Source: Isoetes taiwanensis (taxonomy: Eukaryota; Streptophyta; Lycopodiopsida; Isoetales; Isoetaceae). Taken from it: a stretch of DNA of 64,000 bases. The notes under the pieces are model-generated. The model had not been told where the DNA came from, searched no databases, and saw nothing but the letters and a program-made list of their open reading frames with translations. The position numbers and the translations under genes were made by a program. The stretch spans positions 1 through 64,000 of the forward strand of contig JAJEKV010000555.1 in assembly GCA_021234155.1 (NCBI GenBank). The letters are read 5' to 3'. This document shows positions 48,144-58,560 of this stretch, piece after piece (position 1 is the first letter of the stretch; every line of letters starts with the position of its first letter).

Positions 48144-48947
48144 CTAAGTATCTTTTCTGGATCTTAGCCTTGTGTTAGCTGCAGGAGTGTTTGAGGAAGA
48201 AGGTGCTCTTAGAGTTTTCTTATTCTTAGCCTTTTTGCTATTAGATTTAGATATGCTAGCACATTTTTGATTGGATGTGAGGTAGACATCATCATCCCAA
48301 GTGTTTCCAGTGGTGTTGATAGCATTTAAAGCATTCTCCTTGTCTGATTCAGTGTCAGCAGAATCCGTGTCAGCAGGGTTTATGGGATCATGATTCTCTG
48401 CATGATGGGGGCAACTCCAAAACTTTGACTTACAACAATCTTCATTAGCAGAGTTTGAATCAGTAGGGCTGATGTTTGTGGTAGCATCATTCAGGATGTT
48501 TAACTTACAATTTTTATTACTAGAATCAAATGCAAGGTTTGTTAAGGAAAGATCTTGCCTGGAAATGATGTGGTCATGTTGTGAAGATTCTGCAGATCCA
48601 GTCAATTGTTGAGCTTCTGTTGTGGTTGAGTCCTCTGGAGCTTGCTGAACTAGACCAACTGTTGTAGCCTCATCATGTAGCAGACTCTTTTCCCAGGAGG
48701 TCGATATGTCCATGATACTACCTACCTCTATTTCCTGTATATCCCTGACACTATCTACATCTGTTACTTGTGCAGAAGCATCACTTACAGGCACAACCAA
48801 TTGCTGAAGTTGCAGAGCTATCTCAGGGAAAATGGTGACATTTGAGTGTGAGGAAACAGTTTGAGTAAGGTCAAGCAGGTCACCATGAAGCAAGTGGATT
48901 TCATTTGGAGAAGGTAGTGGTGATGGAGATGGAAATAAAATAGGCAT
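48144..48947 (-). pseudogene. LINE ORF1, C-terminal part
   Basis: 267 residues, Ser/Thr/Asp/Asn-rich and low in complexity, ending with a basic tail (SNSKKAKNKKTLRAPSSS and TRLRSRKDT). It sits directly before the endonuclease, 51 bp from its first Met, as ORF1 does in plant L1 elements. No RRM, DUF4283 or CCHC knuckle is present, consistent with 5' truncation. The frame is open upstream only to about 49036. Confidence 0.6.
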
Positions 48948-49075
48948 GGAAGATTCAGAAGGGGGAGTGTGGTGAGTGGAGGTTTGGGGCAGAACTTCTG
49001 AGGAAATGTTTGAGGGTGAGATAGGACAAGGGTACTACTAAGCACAAGGATTTGCAAGTTCAGACTCCTCCAGAT

Positions 49076-49861
49076 CTCAAATGTGGTTCCTTGTATTCAT
49101 TTGTTCCGTGTGTGTTTTTTCATTGTTTATTCGTTAACGATGTGGATCATTGATTCCTTTTCCCCGTCCGCTTTTCCTGCTGAGTTTTATCCTCGTCCAC
49201 CTCAACTTTCTTCTTTTCCGCTCTCTTTTATTCTGACCTTTTACTTTGCTTCACTTGCTTGTTTCCCATGCCATTATCCATTCTGGCTCCCACTTACCTG
49301 GCTCCTTTCTACTGTGTTATGTTCTTCCTTTTTATGTGTTCTTCTTCACTCGGCATTCCTCCCATCGCCTCTTTCGATGTTCTGTCTGTTCTTGTGCCTT
49401 TGTTGTTGCCATTTTTAGATCCATTTTGTTCTGCCGTCCCATCAGCCTTATCTGTGCATTCTTTTCCAGTGACCCTTGTAGACTCGTTTCTCCCTTTCCT
49501 TATACTATATTTCTCTTTAGCTTCTCTTCTTTTCAGTCTCCATGCGGAGTAGTTTTTGAGTTTGTTCCTCTTCTATCGGCCAGTGTATACCTATCATAGG
49601 ACCCATCCTAGGAATGCCACGGTTCTATTGCGACAGCAATAGAACCGACATTTCTTGGATGGGGACGTCCCTTTGTCACTCCTCCTATTTATTCAACCTC
49701 TCTTCATTGTTCTATCATCGGCGTTCTCTTGAGCTAGATTTCTCTTTCTTCTCTATCCTATCAGTTTCCCTCACCCTCCCTCCCTTGATGGTCATTTGCA
49801 TTTGATCGTGTCCATTATTTCCTTTCTTTTCTATGTCCTTTACATTTGCATTCTTTATTTC
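49076..49861. other. Pyrimidine-rich intergenic stretch
   Basis: The plus strand is strongly T/C-rich from 49150 to 49560 and no protein is recognised. It contains the first copy of a 42-bp direct repeat (49575-49616, TCGGCCAGTGTATACCTATC), whose second copy lies at 50690-50731. A perfect hairpin GGTTCTATTGC / GCAATAGAACC lies at 49621-49631 and 49636-49646. Confidence 0.5.
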
Positions 49862-50320
49862 CTCAGCGTGGCTTTGTAGCCTCTGAGGCATACTTATTAG
49901 TTTACTCTTTTTCGGCATGGCACTATAGCTTATGAGGTATAACTCTTTTTCATTTTCTCTCGTGTGGCGTAGCCTCGGAGGCAAACACTAATCGGTTGTT
50001 TTCCGAGGATCATTTTCCGCGGACGGTTCCCGATTGATTGGCTGTTGTTTCTTTCTCATGGCACTAGTATTTTATTTATTCATTCATGTTTTCTCTCGGT
50101 GTGGCTTTGTAGCCTCTGAGTCAACATTTATGATTCATGTTTTCTCTCGGCGTGGCGCTGTTGCCTCCGAGATCATATTTATTGTTTTTTCTCGGCGGTA
50201 ATGTAGCCTCAGGAGGCGACACTAATCGATTGTTTTTCGCGATGGTCATTCGCGGGACGGTTCCGATTGGTAAATTTGTTGTTTCTTTCTACGTGGCCAC
50301 GGAGCCTCAGGAGTCTTCTT
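49862..50320. repeat. Array of about seven related hairpin-forming units
   Basis: The unit TCTCGGCGTGGCTTTGTAGCCTCTGAGGC, or a variant, occurs near 49863, 49909, 49965, 50095, 50146, 50188 and 50291. Most copies can fold on themselves through CCTCRG...CYGAGG-type arms. A longer piece, GACACTAATCGATTG with CGCGGGACGGTTCCGATTG, also recurs near 49985-50035 and 50217-50270, so the array has a higher-order repeat. Confidence 0.75.
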
Positions 50321-50558
50321 GCCTATGGCATCTAACTCATTGACGGGTTATTTTTCTTTCAGCCTTGATTCTACAGGATTGTTTAAGGTCTTGTGGTTGC
50401 CATAGTGCGTGGGGTCGTGCTTCAACTAGTTGCTTGGGTTTCCTCAAAAACCTAAGAAGGCGTGGTTCTTCTTCCCGATGAGGAGCAGTCACCGAGTCTT
50501 CGCACCTTTGCATCGACCAAGTGGCGGATAAAACCATCTTTTATGTTGTATTCTTCAA

Positions 50559-50759
50559 TTGCATCATGCTCTCGATGATTGTCTAGTTTCGGAGCATTTA
50601 AAGCTCATATTTCCAAATTTATCTATCCCTAGTGAGGGATCCATTTGTACTCAATGTTTTACAAAGCTCAATGAGAACACCACTTCACATCGGCCAGTGT
50701 ATGCCTATCATAGGACCCATCCTAGGAATGTATGTTTTTGCTGCTTTTTGCAGGATTAA
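50559..50759 (+). other. Possible upstream exon of the recombinase gene
   Basis: A frame reads CLVSEHLKLIFPNLSIPSEG, then SICTQCFTKLNENT, a C-x2-C pair that could belong to a zinc finger. It ends in the second copy of the 42-bp direct repeat (50690-50731). Its link to the recombinase exons starting at 50848 rests on orientation and proximity only. Confidence 0.25.
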
Positions 50760-50847
50760 TAGCCTTTACATGATGAATAAGAAAAAGATAGATGCATGTT
50801 CTTGCTGGATTTTGTGAAATTGATTATGTTTTTGGTACTGTGCATAG

Positions 50848-53340
50848 GGACCACCAAAAAGGGGCATTCAAAAACCGTTCGTATTCAGCCAGGTAAACAT
50901 TTTAAGATTGATACATTCTTTGAACAAAAGAAAACGAAGAAAATAGCTGCTCCTTTATGTTCTCAATCAATCTTGATTCAAGGAACATATCCATATCTTA
51001 TTTTGATGTTGCTCTTTACAGGGAAACGACCTTTTAGGGAGCTTAATCCAAACCGAATGGAGCGGGTGAACAAGGGCAATAAAAATAAGCAAACTGAGAA
51101 GAAGGATAACTGGGCCAGGAATTGGTTTGCGTCTTGGAGAGAAAGTTGCGGCATAGCAAATGTTATAGATAATGTTGACATATTGATTGAAGACATGCCA
51201 TTGCAGGTAATCAATCATATACTTTTGTCCTTTTTTCTACATAAATAGGGAGCTTAATTATTGGCAGCAAATATCAGCTTGGATTAGACTGTGTAGCTTA
51301 GAAAGTTAATTTATGTCATAAACTTAGTTGTATAACCATTGTAATCAATTTATGTGTTTCTGATTCCGCAGGAATTTGCAAGGCAATTGCCATTATTTTT
51401 TCAACAAGTCATGAAAAGCGATGGATCCATGTATCCTGCGTCAACCAGACATGATTTGTTGCTTTGTTTTGGACGAATTTTGAAGGACGCCAGACTTAGT
51501 AGGATAAGAAAAACTGGGGTGCTTGAAGAGGACATTAATATCATGACGCATCCATTTTTTGAAGATGCTAGGTATATATTTGACTTTTGATATTCTAATT
51601 TGAATGTAGAATTGTTTATTTAGTAAATAATTTATTTATTACAATCATTATTCATTTCCTTTTGTTTATTCAGATCTGCAGCAACTGTTGGTGCAACTGT
51701 TGTTGCACTACGGGATGTTACAAGAGTGGTCGAAGTGTTGAGTGTCAAAGATGTAAACTTATGCTTGGGCAGATTGGAATTCAGTAGAAACACTCCAAAT
51801 GGCTTGATGTTTAGGGTCATTTTATTTTGTATCAACTTTTTTTTGGTAAGATCTCGAGAAGAACTCCATACGCTGAAATACAAGGATTTTAATTTTGAGA
51901 AAGATAAGTTTGGAGAATTCATACAGTAAGTTTTTCAGAACCATCTTTTAATGTTTCTTTGAGTAATTTTTGGAATGTTTCTGATTCACTTAAGCATTTT
52001 TTTAGGTTTAAACAACGGACGAGCAAAAATTACCTAACAGACATAAAAAAAAAAAGCAAAGAGATCAATAAACGGTATGGTCTGGTGTTTTCTTTAAGCA
52101 TTTTATATAAATTAGATTTGCATGGCTGTAATATAGATATTTTCTTGTAAATGCATTGAATAAAGAATTGTATAATCTACAATTGATTATTCGTAATTTT
52201 TGTTGTAGGAAACCTGTGGAGGTATATAGAAAGATAAACCAAGAAGTTTATGATACATTTGTTCTATTTTATATGAGACTGCCACCAATTGTGGATGATG
52301 CCTCGACCGATGGATACCCTCTCTTTACAGCTGCAATTATTAAGCCACAATCAGATACTTGGTATGCATACAATCAGAATGTTGGAGTCAAGAAATTGGG
52401 AGACGTAGCCAAGTTGATCAGCGAGATTACAGGAAAAAAAAATTTATGAACAAAGATTTAAGACACTCTAGTACTACAGTTTTGAATATTTGTGGCATAC
52501 CAGATGAAGCAGCTATGAAGCTTACTGGCCATAAACGGGCAGAAAATTTGCATCAGTAAGTTTAAATTCATTTTTCGCTATTTATGTGCTCATTTATTTA
52601 ATATTTCTTTCGCTCTTATTTAGGTACGACCATTCAGACAAGGTTCAGATGATGGCCATGCAATCTATTCTATCGAAACCACATGATAACAATGGTAAAC
52701 TTCGTTATTATAAGGATGTCTACGAAGAATTATAGCAAGAACACGTGGACAGCATTTTAAAGTCTGAAACTTCATTCAAGAATTCTGCTACAACTCAATT
52801 TACTGCTGGTAAGTTATGGTATTAGTTTTCTTGAGATGTAGTATTTGATCTTATTGTACATTTTGTAGGTGCATGCAATACTAATTCTACTGTTGAACCT
52901 GTTGCTTTTGCTGCGCCACAACCTAAAAATGGTAATAACCTTAACTAAAGTTTCTTTTTCTTATAAAGAGTTACTTTATTATTGTTTGTGTCTGCAGGTT
53001 CTAATGCCTTCAACAAATGATGTTAGTGTGTGTCCTGCATCCGCTCCGCTGGTAATAATAATGATGTTGTAATAGTCTAATTCTATTATAATGCAAGTTT
53101 TGATTTAGTAATAACGATATAAGTTGCTAATTTAGCAAGTATTAAGGAAGACGGCGCAGTCCTTCAATTGGAGAGGGATCTTACATGTATAACAGATCCT
53201 ATCGCTTGCAAAGCTCTCAAGCTTGATGAATATCAAGGGCCAAGGCTTAGCACAACTGACACAGTTAAAAGGCCAAGAATATGCACCAACACATTTGAGC
53301 ACTCTACTTTAAACAACTGTATTTTTACATTTCGGTGTGG
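50848..53340 (+). pseudogene. Crypton-like tyrosine recombinase, multi-exon, with one frameshift
   Basis: Exons with consistent phases: 50848-50892, 51022-51206, 51372-51571, 51674-51925, 52006-52074, 52209-52555, and 52624 to a TAG at 52732-52734. The frame continues past the TAG, and GT-AG-bordered pieces with plausible C-terminal sequence run to about 53340 (TNTFEHSTLNNCIFTFR). The N-terminal half has NWARNWFASWRESCGI and YPASTRHDLLLCFGRIL, a SAM-like DNA-binding pattern. Catalytic candidates are Arg in LVRSREELHTLKYKDF, Arg in NKDLRHSSTTVLN, His in KLTGHKR, and Tyr in LHQYDHSD (nine residues after GH). A nine-A run near 52433 shifts the frame between EITGKK and FMNKDLRH. No reverse transcriptase is seen, so Crypton-like rather than DIRS. 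It could be a damaged transposon gene, or a host-adopted gene with a sequencing error in the A run. Confidence 0.75.
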
Positions 53341-53369
53341 CACCCTCTTCAACCTTGTTTTGCATGTTG

Positions 53370-53605
53370 TGTTAAAAATTAACTCAGAAACTTGAAGTTG
53401 TAAAGTGGCCGAAGCTCTTTTTAACTACTGATTGTCTAAATCTGTATTCTGTTAAAAATCAAGTCAGGAACTCGAAATTGTAAATTATCAGAAAGTGTAT
53501 AAGTGGTTGAAGCTCTTTTTATATTGTGTAAAGCTGTATTCTGTTAAAAATCAAGTCAGGAATTCGAAATTGTAAATTGTCAAAAAGTGTTTTAGTAAAA
53601 AAGAT
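53370..53605. repeat. Three tandem units of about 80-92 bp
   Basis: Units begin with TGTTAAAAATYAA at 53370, 53450 and 53542, followed by GTCAGGAAYTCGAAATTG and GAAGCTCTTTTT. They lie just after the last putative recombinase exon. Confidence 0.8.
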
Positions 53606-53645
53606 TGTTTAACTAAATGAAATTGTTAACCTCTAAGGACCAGCT

Positions 53646-53704
53646 TGTTTATCATGATAAACAGGCCAGTAAACAAGTTACCGAATTGTTTATCATGATA
53701 AACA
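53646..53704. repeat. Twin perfect 18-bp palindromes
   Basis: TGTTTATCATGATAAACA, its own reverse complement, occurs at 53646-53663 and 53687-53704, each followed by GG and CTAG- or CCAG-like sequence. Between them lies AGTAAACAAGTTACCGAA. Such paired palindromes can be protein-binding sites or element ends. Confidence 0.85.
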
Positions 53705-54021
53705 GGCTAGAAATGTGACATTATGGTTAATAACTGAATTGCATCCAACGGTTAGGATTCAAAATCCCCGAGGAACTGTCGGTTAAGGTTTAATAATAAC
53801 TATTGAATAATTTATTATTGATAAAATAAAATATATTGACATTTAATCAATAATAAACTAGTTCATTTTTTATTATTAAACATGAACGTAGTTACTTAAT
53901 TAATTTCAATTTAAAACTTTCTTTTAATATTTTGAAAAGATAAAAATATAATTCTAAATAGATGAAACCGAGAATTAGTTTAGAAAGCAACTTTAAACTT
54001 TAGTAAGTATCATATTTTTTA

Positions 54022-55565
54022 GGGTAAATTTTAAAAATACCCTTATAATTTGGGGTAATTGCGAAAATGCTCCACTATTCTCAAAAATTGCAATTTTGCC
54101 CCTAATTTTTGCCGTCAAATACAAGAAGAATGAAAACGGATATTTTGTTCGCAGGACGTGCTTTTTGGCAAAGGAAAACCTGAATTTAGCATAGCTCTCC
54201 TAATTTCGGCATCAAATATGACCCTATTTTGGCATCAATCTTTTGGTCAGATCTTCAGCAGTTTTGTCCACGTTTTTAGCAATTCTGTTCAAGTCTTCAA
54301 CAGTTTTTGCAGTTTCATCCAGCATTAGCATTAAACACCAGGATCTGTTTTGCATTGAACAGGTATGTATGCATGTGATTTCTTTTCCTTTCATCCTTTT
54401 CTTGCTTCTAGTCAGAATGTCTTCAATGCTGCATGAATTGCCTTTGTACATCATGGAATTGATTAAAGGAAAACAGTTTGATTCAATGGCGGATGTAAAA
54501 AATGTAGTTCGGGCAGAAGCTATTGCAACTTTCATTGAAATTAAAGTCATTAAGTCTGATAAATCAAGATACAGAGTGAAATGCACACAAGAAGATGGTG
54601 CATGGCATTTATATTTTTCTTTAATTGGTTATGTACCGAGATGTGAGATTCGAGATGTAGGAGATTCTCACTTGTTTTTTATATCGAAAGAAAGCTGCAC
54701 AGACCATTTTCTCTTGACAAATTCCTATTATTTAATTATATTCCCATGTATATGGCAGTGGGATGTTTATGAATCTCTCTATGTCTTCTTTACATAACTT
54801 GAGGATGATCACACAGCGGAGAAAAAATTTTCATAATGGATCCAGAAGAAAATTGCATAAATTTATGGATCAGAGTGGTCATTGGACACCCAATATATTT
54901 TCTGATATGGAAGCTACAGGGCCTCCCAACTGGAGAGGTTATTTTGACAATTTGATCTAAGCAAATATCTGAACTAGCTGAAAGTTTGCATAGTTTGTGC
55001 CTGACTAGTTGGGGTAACAGCATCAGGATTTACATGAAATAAAAACTTGAAAACTTATTTGTAAGGATAGCTCACTTGCCATACATCTCGACAAGAAAAT
55101 TTGCCAGATATTTGCTTCTTTCTTGTCCATAAACAAGACATCTTGCATAGGCTAGTTTTCCTAATATTATGACCTGTTTATCTCCATAACATTGTATTGT
55201 AAAAGTATGTTCTTTCTTCGTAAGCAGGTCAGTCTGAACAGCAGGTTTGGGTTTACAAATGGCATGTATATGATTAGCATAGTCAATGATATTCTTTGGG
55301 ATAAGAATGAAGCTAGAAACACTCCTAATCATCAAAATGCATACCTTCTTTTTGTTTGGGCTTTGCAATCCGCACCAGGTTCAATATTGTCGGATGTCTC
55401 GATGCCATCGCTGAGCTACAATCTTTACATCGCTGAATAAAATTAGCAGTTCTCATTCTCCTTGTATTTTACGGCAAAAATTAGGAAAAAAATTGCAATT
55501 TTTGAAAATAGTGGGGCATTTTTCGCAAATACCATAAATTATAAGGGCATTTTTAAAATTTGCCT
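54022..55565. mobile_element. Mutator-like element (TIR-MULE), deletion derivative, with 9-bp target duplication
   Basis: Long terminal inverted repeats of about 100 bp: the left end starts GGGTAAATTTTAAAAATACC and the right end is the complement of GGCAAATTTTAAAAATGCCC, with matching inner blocks around CAAAAATTGCAATTTT and TTTTTGCCGT. The 9-bp TATTTTTTA flanks both sides exactly (54013-54021 and 55566-55574), the hallmark duplication length of Mutator elements. The interior is about 1.5 kb and keeps only an N-terminal transposase fragment, so it is non-autonomous. Confidence 0.88.
54417..54640 (+). pseudogene. MuDR N-terminal domain fragment
   Basis: A frame from MSSMLHELPLYIMELIKGKQ continues FDSMADVKNVVRAEAIAT, then SDKSRYRVKCTQEDGAWHLY. 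The pattern G-x-x-F-x-S-x3-[FV]-K ... R-x-x-V-x-C-x(5)-W-x-[LI] is that of the plant MuDR DNA-binding domain. An intron-like gap (54363-54411, GTATGT to CTTCTAG) precedes it. The MULE catalytic domain is missing. Confidence 0.6.
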
Positions 55566-55760
55566 TATTTTTTATCTAAAAATAAATAGAACAAATTATT
55601 AAAATCAATAAGAGCTAAAACTACATATAATATTATCATGGCATCCTTGAAGTACATTTATTAAATTTGAATAAGTCCAAATTTTGTTAAATATGTCATC
55701 ATTGCTATAATTCGGTCTGTTCTATCTGGAGACCCCAGCTGTCAACCATCTTCTCCCCTT

Positions 55761-56619
55761 CAAGTATGGGTATGAGCTCTCATCATGTACTGATATATTA
55801 TTGTTCATGTGATAGATGGATGAATATCACTACTCTTCAAAGTAGATTATTGTTATTATTGCTAGTGCTGATATGTTTTGTCACATTCGTTGATGTAGTT
55901 GCCCATAGGGGATGGGCAAGAATGATATTTTTGTGTACTTTACCCCTAGTTTGGCCATCTCCAATGTGGATTAGATGGAGAGCCCATATGGCAGTTGTTG
56001 TTGGATGGGGGCGCTCCGAAGCCTGTTGTAGCACACATTGGAACTAGGAGAGCAATTCGAGATTGTAGCAAATGATGGAGCAAAAGTGGGCTAGGTCTAG
56101 GTTTTAGCCTTATATATATTAGACTTTACATGTTGGCCCACTTGGCTCTTATGGGTTGCATCCACTTGGCTTGACATCTATGGGATGTGGTCATGCGAAA
56201 AATGGCTAGGTTATGATAATAACTTGGCCTTTCCCATGATAGGTGTAACCTATATCAATGCGTACAAGTCTACTAGTGTGACTGTATGGTGATGTGGTCA
56301 TAGGATATATGCATTTATGCCATATACTCTAGGAGAACATCACATCCCCCAAAGCGAGAGGGGGCTGATGATGTCCTTAGCATTGTGTTAAGATAAAATG
56401 AACGTGCATCAACTCCATACAACAATTTTTATAATTAACACTTAAGAAGTTATTACAGAGATAAGCTTTCGATATATTAATTGGGCTATAATTCACATAC
56501 TTATACAAAATTATATAGCCTCAACAAGTTTATACATCGTATTAACGTAATTAAGACTCTCAAAATAGAACAAAATTCCATAGACTTCTATTCTTGTCGT
56601 GATGCGTTCTGTTTCATTC
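55761..56619. other. Intergenic, no supported gene
   Basis: No gene recognised. A purine-rich run AAAGCGAGAGGGGGCTGATG lies at 56357-56376. It resembles a polypurine tract before a long terminal repeat, but no LTR pair or retroviral-type domain was found. Confidence 0.4.
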
Positions 56620-58560
56620 CTTGCCATCTCTAACAACATCTGCCAATTACCGGACGATCATGGTCAGTTCAGTATTTGCCAAACTCTTGGCTAGCATTCT
56701 CGAGCAGCAGTTGACCCGCTGGGCAGAGGCCGCAGATGTGCGGGCCCTCACACAGGCAGGCTTTAGACCCCGCCACTCAATGATTGACCATATCTTTACA
56801 CTGCGGGCACTGATTGAAGACAGCCGGAATCATCGGCGGGACTTGTATTCTTTGCTTTGTGGGCGAAGGCTTTTTGTCGGTTCCCGGGGAAAAGGCGTAG
56901 GCTGAAGCTGGCGTCAGCCCTGGGGCTCTCATTTGCGTGCGAGAATGCCATATACGAGGTTGTATGAGAGTTGTTTTGGCGAGGATCACGGCCGGCGGAC
57001 CAGGCATTCACCGATAGTATCGGGGTCCCAGGGTTGCCCCCTCTCGCCAACACTTTTGGCCTCTACATTGATCGATTAGAGCCACGGCTTCGCGAGCATG
57101 GGGGGATGGCATACAACTTTTGCACCGGGTCATCGCCCGGCTCATCTATCTGGACGATGTTGGCTCTTGGCCCACACCCCAAGCTATCTGCGGTCTCACT
57201 TGGATGCCCTAGACACATTTTGTCGAGCTCTGAACATCTTGGCGTGAATCGGCCAAGACCGGGGTGGTTCTCATATCCTCTTCACGTCACCCCATGCCTC
57301 CTGCACTCACATATCGGGGCGGCTGCTGTGGACGCGCCCACCTACAAGTACAGGGGGTGGAGTTCCCCTCCTATTTCTGGCGGGGGCGTCTATCGGCTAT
57401 GGTGTGGCCAGTCGAAAGCGCTTTATGCCATGCGAGAACAACGATCCACGGGCGAGCTCTATGATTGGGGCCATCGAGTCACATCTGTTAGGGCACCGGT
57501 CGAGCCCTGTCCTTCATGCGGGGGTCGAGGTTTGGGGCCCGATCGTCTCTTTGGCGACCTGGAATGACTTGGAGCAGTGCAGAAGGCATTTTGGCACGGG
57601 CAGGCGGGGTTAAACCAGTCCCCTATCGGTCTGCTTTGCGGAGAAATCGGATTCTTGCCGCCGGGCAGCGCCCTTGATAGACACATCGTCTATTTTCGAA
57701 AAGTACTTACTATGGGTGATGCTTTCGGCTCCCCGCACGGCTTACACCGTGGCAATGGGTCCTCGGCCGCTTAGGAGCTGTTGGAGGGGTAAGAGACATC
57801 GATGGTTCGCCGGATGGAACGTGCGGGGAACCTGCGTCTGCGGTGGACCTGGCCGCCGATCATGGCGACTGCGGGGAGTACCTAGGCGCTTGTTTCCTTG
57901 GCAAGCTCACGGGACCCGCACTAGAGCAGGTCAAAGCGGCCCATTACAAGGAGCACATCAACCCGTGTTAGCCCGGGGTCCCGCGGCTCTACTGCGTTCC
58001 CGGCCCCCCAAAGCGCAGACTCATTGCCTCCATTACGCATACAGTGCCCACCATCTTCGCGATCGAGGCGGGCGGGTGGATTGGGAAGCTCCCCGCCGGG
58101 GAGCGGGCTCTGTCAATCTTTGTCAAGCGGGTGCCATTGAGGATGAGGCTCACACTTTCGAGTTGCCTGGCGTTGCGGCACACATCCGGGCGGACACGCT
58201 CCCTTAGTGCGATGGGACTTGCCCTTACATTTGCTGATGAACACTGCCGTCGATGCGTGCCACCGGGTCATTACATTTGAGAGTCTTTGGACTGCTGAGG
58301 GTCACCTTTGCCCCGTCGGCTGCTTTCGTGATTGGGCACTACTGGTGCGGTGCATGATTGTATATATTTGGGTATTTCGCATTGTATATGTTATACGGTT
58401 TGTCGGCCGGTGATTCTTTGCCCGCGGTTTTCCCTCGAAAACCCTTCCCGGGGGTTTTTAATCCGGGCAGTAATCCGCTTGCTGCGTTTTTGTATTGGGT
58501 CCCATAGACCGATTGGTCTCCGTGGACGATAAAAGTATCTTCCTTCCTTCCTTCCTTCCA
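56620..58560 (+). mobile_element. Second LINE, GC-rich, decayed, with TTCC-repeat tail
   Basis: Frame-shifted reverse transcriptase pieces in order: NYRTIMVSSVFAKLLASILE, then RALTQAGFRPRHSMIDHIFT and LRALIEDS; a damaged FRKAFDT region near 56850-56890; TDSIGV near 57010 followed by FGLYIDRLEPRLREHGG; LIYLDDVG near 57150; then VQKAFWHGQAG with VYFRKVLTMGD; and a C-terminal Cys/His piece AGAIEDEAHTFELPG. The 3' end (58426-58560) finishes with tandem TTCC. It differs clearly from the L1 element at 44-49 kb (YLDD versus YADD, different C-terminus and tail). I do not assign a clade. It is 5'-truncated near 56620 and broken by many frameshifts. Confidence 0.75.

Larger units (their letters stand above)
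44091..49075 (-). mobile_element. L1-type LINE, 5'-truncated, nearly complete ORF2
   Basis: On the minus strand, in order: C-terminal part of ORF1 (48947-48144), apurinic-type endonuclease and reverse transcriptase of ORF2 (48092-45519), and the zinc-binding and C-terminal region (45565-44333). The order and motifs are those of plant L1 elements. ORF1 lacks its usual N-terminal and zinc-knuckle parts, and the frame is closed by stops near 49040, so the 5' end is truncated. I could not find a clear poly(A) tail or target duplication, so both outer limits are approximate. Confidence 0.85.
53920..55760. repeat. AT-rich repeat copy split by the MULE
   Basis: The sequence on either side of the MULE (about 53920-54021 and 55566-55760) can be lined up with the reverse complement of about 36140-36400. 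Shared blocks are ATTCTAAAT, AATTAGTTTRGAAA, TGGCATYMTTGAAG and AAATTTGAATAAGTCCAAAT. The relative at 36 kb lacks the MULE. The match is convincing in the last block and weaker elsewhere because of low complexity. Confidence 0.5.

Noticed and set aside
49083-49599. Several 97-117-residue plus-strand frames rich in Phe, Leu and Ser
   Set aside because: They overlap in different frames within a T/C-rich stretch, the usual result of skewed composition rather than coding.
55766-56047. 93-residue frame with a hydrophobic stretch
   Set aside because: No family recognised, no conserved context, and the neighbourhood is repeat-derived.
56340-56400. Polypurine-tract-like run before TGATGATG, suggesting a 3' LTR
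   Set aside because: No second LTR copy, primer-binding site, gag, protease, integrase or RNase H sequence was found in the window.
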